Shown here: positions 10,519-17,771 of the stretch, in pieces
How positions within the stretch are numbered: the stretch's first letter is position 1
How the letters are laid out: the number at the start of each line of letters is the position of its first letter
From: Actinomortierella ambigua
Taxonomy: Eukaryota; Mortierellomycota; Mortierellomycetes; Mortierellales; Mortierellaceae
DNA: 25,745 bases
Direction: 5' to 3'
Assembly: GCA_016098155.1 (NCBI GenBank)
Contig: JAAAJB010000372.1
Span: 9,091 to 34,835 of the forward strand
Notes under the pieces: generated by a model
Database searches by the model: none
What the model saw: the letters and a program-made list of their open reading frames with translations, nothing else
Told to the model about the DNA's origin: nothing
Made by a program: the position numbers and the translations under genes

Positions 10519-11023
10519 TCAGGGAACAAACAAGCATTTTGAAGTTGGAAATACCTCTGGTGGGGCGTTGACTGAACAGCTCTGCTGCTGCATCTCGAAA
10601 CCCCTGTCAAACGTCTTTCGATGAAGCTGTTTAAGAAAGTTGGCATTCACGGTGAGAGGGGATGAGGGCGAAGGGTGGACGACAAACAAATAACAGCCAG
10701 AAGGTTTCAACGGATAGGAACACCACAATGGTCCAGGTGGTCTTTGCAAATGGTGCACTGCAAGGCGCCCTCGTTTTTTGGGGAGGGGGGAAGGAAGAAA
10801 TAGACATCCACAAGCAGACAAGATACAAGCAGATTGTCGCAGAGGGACCGGAACAAGTAGATAAACTCCTCCATCGACATGTTCTTGTGGGTCGTTTTTT
10901 GCTAGAGCCCTGGCAATCTCCACCTGTCCGACGAGAGCTTCGCACATCTCCGTCCGTAGCTGTAGCTTTGGCAGAGAAGGCGTTCGACTGAGGTTCACCA
11001 TCAATAACACAGAACAGAGTCAT
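10519..11023 (-). pseudogene. Crinkler (CRN)-like N-terminal fragment, frame-broken
   Basis: From the ATG at 11023 the frame reads MTLFCVIDGEPQSNAFSAK, the typical opening of crinkler-type effector proteins of fungi and oomycetes (LFC-x-x-DG, then SNAFS). After about 20 residues this frame turns into arginine/serine-rich junk. From about 10965 the protein-like reading passes to another frame of the same strand (EIARALAKNDPQEHVDG, YLLVPVPL), which stays open to 10519. The usual downstream signature of the CRN N-domain (LTLWRV) and any effector domain are not seen. This points to a frameshifted remnant or a wrongly sequenced gene; a missed intron is possible. Crinklers are modular host-translocated or inter-microbe effectors. 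Only the first 20 residues support the family call. Confidence 0.5.
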
Positions 11024-11256
11024 ATGGTTCAGTCATGGTATAGTAAAGCAACGCGTAGAATGAAGGCTAGGGAAGTTGCGGAATATGAAGAATACAAAGG
11101 AGGGAGGGAGTGGCAAAGGGGGTAAAGTAGGCATGGGGTATTGGTGGCGCATGGTCACAGTCGTCATAAATTCATGTTGGTTTCGCATTTTCCTTTAACA
11201 CACATCAGCGATGCTAGGTCAGATCAACATTTCATGTTAGCGTGGGATGATCGACG

Positions 11257-11706
11257 TCAAGTTTGATTTGATGGGAGGCATTGGGAATAAGGACAGGGCG
11301 CAACTTCATCCCCATGCGTTCTGCATGTGATGCCTGCGAAAACTACAATCCTCATACTCTCATGTGCTCTTGCTTTTACCCCCTCGTCCGTCAACCTGGA
11401 GACATAACTGAGGCTTGAAGCATTGAGGTGTGATCTGTATGCTTGCCACTGTTTGCAGATTTGTGGTGCGTAACGCCATTCCATGTTATGGCGTTCTGCT
11501 GTGAGATGTGCGCGAAAACCACAATCCCCGTTTGCAACGTTCTCGTTACTGGTATTCCTTGCTCGTGATCTAGGAAACACGCCAACTTCTGGGAACTTGT
11601 TGCGGTCTGTGTGCTTATTGTGCGCTCTACTCTGTGAAACTTTGCCTTCCCATCTTTGTAATCTCAAATTCTCGGTGTATGATAGAAGATTGCGACTGAA
11701 CAACAT
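11257..11706 (-). CDS. Unrecognised 149-residue open frame, probably relic sequence
   Basis: An ATG-to-stop frame on the minus strand without family similarity that I can name. It contains VSRLTDEGVKARAHESMRIV and ends in CPYSQCLPSNQT. The DNA under it holds two diverged copies of a segment of about 60 bases (11298-11352 and 11467-11526). Because the two copies fall in different frames of this strand, the open frame as a whole is unlikely to be an intact gene. More likely it is a remnant of a repeated gene family. Confidence 0.25.
   Translation of the reverse strand: MLFSRNLLSYTENLRLQRWEGKVSQSRAHNKHTDRNKFPEVGVFPRSRARNTSNENVANGDCGFRAHLTAERHNMEWRYAPQICKQWQAYRSHLNASSLSYVSRLTDEGVKARAHESMRIVVFAGITCRTHGDEVAPCPYSQCLPSNQT
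11298..11526. repeat. Diverged direct duplication, two units about 170-180 bases apart
   Basis: The segments starting near 11298 and 11467 share the order gcg-aac, ccat, gcgttctgc, tgtga, gcgaaaac-acaatcc, with indels. Read on the minus strand in matching frames, the units give GIVVFAHISQQNA and RIVVFAGITCRTH. This shows an old duplication of coding-derived sequence followed by decay. Confidence 0.6.
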
Positions 11707-11932
11707 TTTTTTCTTCCATTTTTTTATGTCATCCGGACGACCATACTGGAGCCCATTGGGTACGGCGACTAAAACTAGACGGGCGATGATATTTTGGACA
11801 GGGCTTTGTTACTGAGCTTCACGATCCCGTCGACTTTGCCACTGCTCGCGTTTCTCCTTCGTTCTTTGATGTGACGACTTTGAGGGCCCCATTTCCAAAT
11901 TATCAAATGAATAAAGACCTCGTATTGTCGTT

Positions 11933-12250
11933 ACCTGTAGCATTATACAGCATAATTCATGGGCCTATGGCCCGCTTGACAGTATCGACATGGCCCATGC
12001 GGCACTCCAAAAGACGATGAGCCATATTGGTGCAGACTCGAAGTTGGTGCTCCTCATCGATGACTATTAATCCGAGGAGAGGCTCTCGACCGCCCACCAC
12101 TGCAAGTCAACCCCACAGACCGCCCCCTCCACTGGCTCAAAAGGCACTTGAAACCATTGAGACCCGAATCCAGCAAAAAGGATACTCGATCAGCAGGCAT
12201 ATCAGCAAAGCTAAGATTAATTTGATACGTGCGGGTGTCTCACTAGAGGG
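11933..12250 (+). pseudogene. Decayed fragment resembling Mortierella XPG/PIN-like nuclease family proteins
   Basis: The plus strand reads protein-like sequence from about 11933 (SWAYGPLDSIDMAHAALQKT, then GADSKLVLLIDDY) until a TAA at about 12068. Further conserved-looking sequence in a shifted frame follows near 12150-12235 (ALETIETRIQQKGY, SKAKINLIRAGV). The order of a short helix, a V-x-x-IDD strand and then charged helices resembles the N-terminal half of XPG/FEN1-like PIN-domain proteins that I recall as a repeated family in Mortierellaceae. That similarity is from memory. The stop codon and frameshifts are seen directly. No start codon or intact reading is available. Confidence 0.35.
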
Positions 12251-12566
12251 CCAAGAGCGCCCAGATCCGCACCGCATCGACACTTGTTCGCACATCCGAA
12301 CCCCTTTGCAGTCAACGTCTTAGAATCGAACGCTCGAGAGGTACAGATAACCCCCGACACCTCGCCCGCTACCGAGTGCAATGAAGATACCGCCATCCAG
12401 CAGTGAAGTCTAGGTATGTTTGACATCTTTTGCACTTTCTCTCCCCACAATATTTTCTGTATCCTCACGCGGTTATTCACATTATCTTCACCTATGCATT
12501 CGAAAACAGGATCAAAACGTAATTCGGCCAACTCCACCAATAGCATCGGTCGTACACCGTTAGCGT

Positions 12567-13157
12567 GTCGTGTCCCAAGGCGCGGGCACTGTTCACATCG
12601 CAAGAATAGAACGAGATTATCACAAGTGTATCCTTCCAGCTTCCAAAACTGCACAGAAAGACTCGAGCCTCTATCGAGAAGCTGCACCGTAGCCTTTACC
12701 ACAACAAGCACTACACCTATACACCCGTGCCTTTGCCCAACGATCCTACGATGAGAGATGCTGATCGATTTGATTGCAACCATGCAGTCAAGACAGTGGT
12801 CGAATGGTATGTCATTTTGGCATTTCTATCTTTATGAACATATACCAATTTAAAATTGACACACTCTATCAACAATGTTCTTTACATCCTCGGTACATGC
12901 TGTACACAAAAGTGCCATCTCCGTTCGTTGTTAGTGACCCTTCCGAGTTCTGATAGACACGCACATCGTGGGCGTTACTCTTTGATCTACCGAATGACGC
13001 TCCCGGCATCTTCATGGACGATGGAGAAGAGCATGGCCTCGACTCGTCGAGGCGCCGCAACATGGGACGGCTCTACAGCCCAGAGGAACCCAAGCGCAAG
13101 GTATCCGACCGGAAGGTTGACGTGATTTGCCTAGATGAAATACAGAGGCAAGATTAG
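12567..13157 (+). pseudogene. Broken copy of an unnamed repeated fungal gene family, two exon-like blocks
   Basis: Block 1 (12567-12806) reads ARALFTSQE, a TAG stop (12607-12609), then protein-like sequence including VSFQLPKLHRKTRASIEKLH, YTPVPLPNDPTMRDADRFD and NHAVKTVVEW. It ends at a perfect GTATGT donor. Block 2 (12957-13157) follows a TAG acceptor and reads SWALLFDLPNDAPGIFMDDG, SSRRRNMGRLYSPEEPKRKV and RKVDVICLDE to a TAG. The RKVDVI piece could be the metal-binding strand of a PD-(D/E)XK-type fold, but that is only a suggestion. The phases of the two blocks do not join cleanly, and an in-frame stop is present, so I call it a pseudogene. The 5' end is unknown. Confidence 0.45.
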
Positions 13158-13574
13158 CTGGTGATCGAACGAATGCGCGGTTGAAATTTATTACAAGAAG
13201 GAAGGGAGCTGTGTTGATTTAGTACTTTGTCAAGTGAAAGTACCCTAAAATTTGACACCAGAACAAGCACCCATGCACTGTGCCTTTGCCCAACGACATG
13301 GATAGAAGCTCCCTCGCAAACCACCATACCATGAATTCCTTGCCCTGCAATAAACACTTTTAATCAGCTTACGAGGCTAGATTCATGTACGCAAAATCTC
13401 TAGACTGCAAAGCGATTTATAGCCACATCAAACGACAATTTTAAAAGGAAAAGAGCGACAGCCTGGGGAGGTTGGTCATACATAGAGTAAAATTTTAGCC
13501 AAGATACGATGGCTGAGAGACCAATGATGTACTAGCCCATTTTATTGTCATACGCGCTTGCGAACGGCAATTCT
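13158..13574. other. Non-coding gap with a partial second copy of the preceding family
   Basis: At 13262-13296 the sequence repeats aacaagcac and gtgcctttgcccaacga, also found at 12703-12743 in the broken gene, with a slightly shorter spacing. It is thus a scrap of a second copy. No usable reading frame or RNA gene is visible in the rest. Confidence 0.5.
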
Positions 13575-13775
13575 TCAAGCTCGGGCGCAATCGCCGAGAC
13601 ACATCTGGTACTGCTTCTTAGCGTTGCTAACACAGTAAGGTGGGTAGCCGTTTCTCTGGCACCAAGAAAGAGCGGCTGTCTCCTCTCTCTTGCAGGCGTC
13701 CTGGCAAGGACCGGCGAATGCCGACGACATCAACGAGGCAACAACGACGATGCAGGCTACGGCAAAGGAACGCAT
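13575..13775 (-). CDS. Small secreted six-cysteine protein, copy 1 (66 residues)
   Basis: Intronless. Residues 1-21 form a clear signal peptide (charged MR start, VACIVVVASLM core, AFA cleavage context). The mature part of about 45 residues has six cysteines spaced C-x3-C-x10-C-x8-C-x10-C-x3-C, with a PPYC turn in the middle. The palindromic spacing fits two antiparallel helices tied by disulfides, as in alpha-hairpin peptides, with one additional disulfide near the turn. I do not know a named family with this exact pattern; candidates are effector, antimicrobial or cell-wall signalling peptides. A TTTAAAA element at 13877-13883 may be the TATA. Two paralogs lie upstream on the same strand (15072 and 16426). 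The family resemblance makes all three credible as real genes. Confidence 0.85.
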   Translation of the reverse strand: MRSFAVACIVVVASLMSSAFAGPCQDACKREETAALSWCQRNGYPPYCVSNAKKQYQMCLGDCARA

Positions 13776-15071
13776 GGTATTGATTACTATGGAGTGAAAA
13801 TTGGAGGATGGGAGAGGGAGTTTGAAAGGAACAACGGTGTTAAAAGTGCAAAAGAAGGGGGAGAAGAGGATTGGGGTTTTAAAGGGTGTGGCTAGCAGGT
13901 TTTCATCACCATTTTTGGATCCAAAGTCGAGATCCCTCTTTGCAAGTTGGAGGTACGAGCTCCTTGTCTCACCGTTCAACGGCGAGCCTCGATCCCACCA
14001 ATCCACTCAAAGGTGATTTTTGTGTTTGCTCAAGAGTTGACTTTGAGACGCGTTTCCCTGTTGGAAAGACGGTGGGAGAGTTGGAGGAGCCATCCTTGGT
14101 CTGATATTTTATTTTTTCACGCCGCCCTCTCAAGAAAGGATGGCCTTGTGTTACCCCCTCCCCAATGTTCAAAGCACCATATTCGACCACAAGAAGGAAA
14201 GATTGATATATGTAGAATCGCACGCCGCGTCCACTTTGCGCCTCCATGCGAATGTTGTAAGACAATGGCAATGGCATGTGCCATATCCGAGCGTCAAATG
14301 AGGGGGACTTGCGAAACGGCGTCATTTTCATAATTGTGCATGGAAATTTGCGACTGCATGCAGCACACCAACAACATGTCAATAGTGAAATACAAACCAT
14401 CTCTCTTGGATTGTCCTTAAACCATGACAGATAAACGAAGAGGGGGATGGATAGCAGTTTATACCTGCGGTGCACACTTGTGTGCCAACAAACTCTTGTA
14501 AGGAAAATAGCCGCTGAAGCTGCCAAAGCAATAACTCTTGTTCGTAAGGGAAAAAAAACAAGGTTACAGGTGACCGAATTATTCTTCGCGGTGACAAACT
14601 CGAGCTGCACATGCGCTCGCAAACATTAATTCTCTTGCGGCTTGAAGCTTAAAGTTCAAGTAAAGTTCCTGGAGGGTTTACATCGTCACGGGAACGCTTT
14701 TCACTCTAGTAGAGCCTCGCCCTTGCCACTATGGCTGTGAATGCTGTATGCGATGCGATTGGTTCATACTATGTGCGCGCTCGAGACTATCCGAGAAAAA
14801 AGTGGGGGAATTTGGACACAGAGCATTCTACCTGAATCTAGAAAGATACGTTCACCCGAGCATTCAATGGATGTGATGTAGCGAGTGGTGAATGACAATT
14901 GTTCAGTGGGATAAACAAGTCTGGTACATAGGCATCGTTTGAAAAAAATAGTCTGTATTTATTCTGTAGCACTCTGGCTTAGAAAAACAGCATGAGTGGG
15001 AAAAGAAGTGGTTGGATCGCACCATCCGATGTCATGGCTGGATTCCTGCTCTTTGGGCTTGTTCGCTTGTT
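13776..15071. other. Spacer of about 1.3 kb between secreted-protein copies 1 and 2
   Basis: It contains the copy 1 promoter at its left end. A minus-strand frame open across 13969-14622 lacks an ATG at its 5' end and shows no family similarity, so I leave it out. I found no third cysteine-framework remnant, RNA gene or mobile element by eye. Confidence 0.4.
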
Positions 15072-15284
15072 TTAACAGTCGCGAATGCACAGGTTGTAGT
15101 TGTTCTTGGCAGCCTGGTAGCAGGATGGGGGACGCGAGTACTTCCTGCACGAGTCGATAGCTCGCTCCCTTGCAGCCGTGCAATCGGAGCGGCAGCTACG
15201 CTTTTCCAGCTCTTCGGGAGCGGCCATAACCGAGGACATCATCGAGGCAACGACAACAAAGGCGACGAGAGTGAAAGAGCGCAT
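15072..15284 (-). CDS. Small secreted six-cysteine protein, copy 2 (70 residues), with Kex2-type site
   Basis: Intronless. The signal peptide (residues 1-21, ending VMA) is very similar to copy 1 (MRSF start, VVVAS-MS core). It is followed by a short pro-segment APEELEKR whose Lys-Arg pair is a typical Kex2/KexB processing site. The mature peptide then starts at Ser30. The six cysteines have exactly the same C-x3-C-x10-C-x8-C-x10-C-x3-C spacing, and the last cysteine is the C-terminal residue. The residues between the cysteines differ strongly from copy 1, except for a PP pair before cysteine 4 and a Y/N-rich helix before cysteine 5. A TATAAAA lies 78 bases upstream of the ATG. Expected location: outside the cell. 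Target unknown. Confidence 0.88.
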   Translation of the reverse strand: MRSFTLVAFVVVASMMSSVMAAPEELEKRSCRSDCTAARERAIDSCRKYSRPPSCYQAAKNNYNLCIRDC

Positions 15285-16425
15285 GGTGTAAGGAATGTGT
15301 GTTGAGAAATGGAGATTGCTTGTTAGGAATGAGGAGGGAAAGAGGGGAGGATTTGTGGAGCTTTTATATTCGAAAAGTGAAGAGAGCGCTCGACTTTTTT
15401 TTTTTTTTTGATCGCCACTGACCCTTACCTGGATGATGGAAATCTCGGAAGTACCGGATGATAGAACTTGTGGAAAGTCAAGTTGGAGGAGGACGCAGTT
15501 GCTGACCAGTCATGGACTGCAGTACCTGTCACTGGCACAGGTGTCTAATAGAGTCGAAAGTACAAATCGTGCGGGATCGATGCAACTACGGCATCCTCGG
15601 CTAACATCAGATGTCGTGACCAATTAAAGTGTGAGGAAGCTCGATGACAGCTGAATGACCACTAAGAAACAGCAGATCTCTCTTTCTCTATCCCGAATAA
15701 GGGAGCCAAGAGCCTGAGTTTAATTGTTTACTTTTGCTCAGGCTGCATTCCTAGATTCTCACGGCGAACTTTGTGTCACACAATGGCGTTTGACTGTGCG
15801 GCTTCAACGGTGGAGGAGGCTCTCGAATATTTTCCACACAACAGAAGCGGGATGGAGAAAGGCTGTACAGTGAAGACTTTTGGACTGCATAATGTAACAT
15901 GGCATATGTGACAACGGAAGGAAGATGACCCTACATATGTGAATGGTAAAAGAAGTGGCGATCTATCCCAAGACTAGACTGTACACGTACTATGTGATCA
16001 AGTCTATCCTCGTACGTGGCAAGATCCACGGGCGCTTTTGCTGCTCTAGAGAGAAAAAGGTGGCATAAATACAGAAGCCCGAGGTAACTCGTGTCCGTAC
16101 AAGAAGCTTGTTGATTATGTTTACATATTCCTATACATGCGGCATGTAGGATCCGATCGGTCTAAAAGTCTTTGCCTTTGAGTCCAAAAGCTACAAGTGA
16201 GTACAGTGGCTATGTATAGGATAGGAGACAGGTAAGAGAATTCGCTTTATCGTCTTTACAGCCAAGTTATCCTGAACATTCCTGTCATACCAGTAGGTCC
16301 AATATAGACAGAGTTTTATGGGTTTCTTTAATTTTCGAAGCAAGTGCAAAGAGAGAAGGCAGCGCACGCACGCTGGAGAATAAACTATGAGATTGTTCAG
16401 CGATGTACATGTACAGTACAGCCGC
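15285..16425. other. Spacer of about 1.1 kb between secreted-protein copies 2 and 3
   Basis: The left end holds the copy 2 promoter and a T-run near 15395-15410. I see no coding sequence with family similarity and no structural RNA gene in the rest. Confidence 0.4.
15362..15368 (-). promoter_or_regulatory. TATA box of secreted-protein copy 2
   Basis: TATAAAA on the minus strand, 78 bases upstream of the ATG at 15284. It is the cleanest core-promoter match in this part of the window and suggests a regulated, strongly transcribed gene. Confidence 0.55.
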
Positions 16426-16653
16426 CTATCGGTAGCAGTTTCGGAAGCAGATTTCGTGACGATACTTGGCGGTATTGCTGCAATCGGGACTGGGGTCGTG
16501 ATCGCGACACCACGTAAGTGCCTCCTGTAGTTTGACGTCGCATCGTTCCGCACAGCGGTCTGCATCGTCCATGGCGGGAGTGACGGGGAGAGCAACCGTG
16601 ACTGACACGATAAAGGCGAGGGCAACGAGGCAAGAAATGGTAGGGGCGCGCAT
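16426..16653 (-). CDS. Small secreted six-cysteine protein, copy 3 (75 residues)
   Basis: Intronless. Signal peptide of about 21 residues (MRAPTISCLVALAFIVSVTV-A), then an acidic 11-residue segment (LPVTPAMDDAD) and a mature part with the same C-x3-C-x10-C-x8-C-x10-C-x3-C framework. W/WC before cysteine 3 and a YR/YRH helix before cysteine 5 are shared in kind with the other copies; overall identity outside the cysteines is low. The ATG at 16653 is chosen over an in-frame ATG at 16713 because it places the hydrophobic core directly after the start, as in the paralogs. A TATAAAT element at 16715-16721 stands 62 bases upstream. Unlike copy 2 there is no Lys-Arg site. It is transcribed away from the kelch gene. 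Confidence 0.85.
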   Translation of the reverse strand: MRAPTISCLVALAFIVSVTVALPVTPAMDDADRCAERCDVKLQEALTWCRDHDPSPDCSNTAKYRHEICFRNCYR

Positions 16654-17771
16654 ATGGTTGGACTGGGTAAGATGGGGTGTCTGAAATTTTGGGTAGAGAA
16701 GCAGCTCTTGCATGATTTATACGAAAAGAGAAAATCGGCGTGTGAACACAAGGTGCTGCACATCAGGTCTTTCTCGATTGCCGATCGAGGATTGTTTGTT
16801 GTTGTTGTTATTGTGCATCATATATCGAGATGGTCGACTTGTCTGCCAACACGAAGGTGACCTATGGTTGAGTGAGTGGGGGCGCTCCTTATTTAGCCAC
16901 AATGGCAATGGTGGTGGTGGTAGAAGGTGGGGATCTCTGTGACCTGTGGAGGGGGGGATCTGGCTGGATGGCTAGCCATGTGTGTACACAGACTTGAACA
17001 TACAAAATCCTTCGCCATATGAGACATGTATGGAATGGGAGGTTGTAAGATATATTGAGGTGGTTCCTCTTTGTGCTTCTTCAGTTGTGTGCAACAATAC
17101 ACACATGTACCTCGCAGGTGCGTAGTAGGTGCGAGTGTCTATTAGTAGTTGAGAGGTATCCAGGTGTCTCACACAATCTTTCTTTAGCACTGCTTCTCTT
17201 TGACCATTGACCTCTCTCGTGATGTTGCATGTAGGGGGTGGGTGGGTGTGGTTCTGCTGCCTTGTCTGTCTGCCTGTCATATCTGTCTGTCTGTTTATCC
17301 GTCTACCTACCTGCCTGTCTGCCTGTCTACCTGCTTGTTTGTCTTCCTGCCTGTCTGCTTGCCTGCCTGCCTCTCTGCAGGGTCTTGACGCAACGGATCA
17401 AATGAACCACCGCCCCCCCCCTCCTTCTTCCGCGTGTCCTCAGGGATGATTGATTTCAAGAGAGAACGCCTTAAAGCTAAAAAAACCTTTTTTTGTGGTG
17501 CGTCCGAATTTGTCACTGTCTCGGCCCCACTCCCCCCCTCGTCTGCTTCATCGTATCGTCAGAGTTCTACTTTGCCACGTCTATACACACACACACAAAA
17601 AAGAGGTCTCTTCGCCGCCCTTTTTCCTTTTCTCTACTTCTCCATCTCTGCATTATTTCCATCGGTCCATCTGGACAACTCCTCTTGCATTCCCCAATGC
17701 GCCACTGCTAGTGCGTGCACTCCAATTCTCTATACCCTTTTCCCTCCTCCCCCTTTCATTCACACCAACCC
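16654..17771. other. Divergent spacer with a tetranucleotide-rich tract
   Basis: This interval of about 1.1 kb lies between secreted-protein copy 3 (minus) and the kelch gene (plus) and holds both promoters. It includes a CTGC/CTGT-type repeat tract at 17261-17380, C-runs near 17410, CA repeats near 17586 and a pyrimidine-rich leader in front of the kelch ATG. Open frames here follow the repeats and I do not call them. Confidence 0.5.
17261..17380. repeat. Degenerate (CTGY) tetranucleotide repeat tract
   Basis: About 120 bases made mostly of CTGT, CTGC, CTAC and CTTC units on the plus strand. It is a decayed microsatellite with no coding meaning. Confidence 0.8.

Noticed and set aside
11391..11706. 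Possible OTU-type cysteine motif (GDCGFRA) in the 149-residue frame
   Set aside because: The underlying DNA is one unit of a local duplication whose matching frame reads GIVVFAHIS, so the motif seems to be an out-of-frame accident.
12217..12783. 188-residue minus-strand open frame
   Set aside because: It lies antisense to the protein-like block at 12567-12806 and shows no family similarity.
13969..14622. 217-residue minus-strand open frame upstream of secreted-protein copy 1
   Set aside because: It has no ATG at its start, no recognisable similarity and no splice or promoter support; it probably arose by chance.
17200..17450. Cys/Leu-rich frames (many CLS/CLP repeats) that could look like a cysteine-rich peptide
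   Set aside because: They are translations of the CTGY tetranucleotide repeat tract, with no signal peptide or stable spacing.
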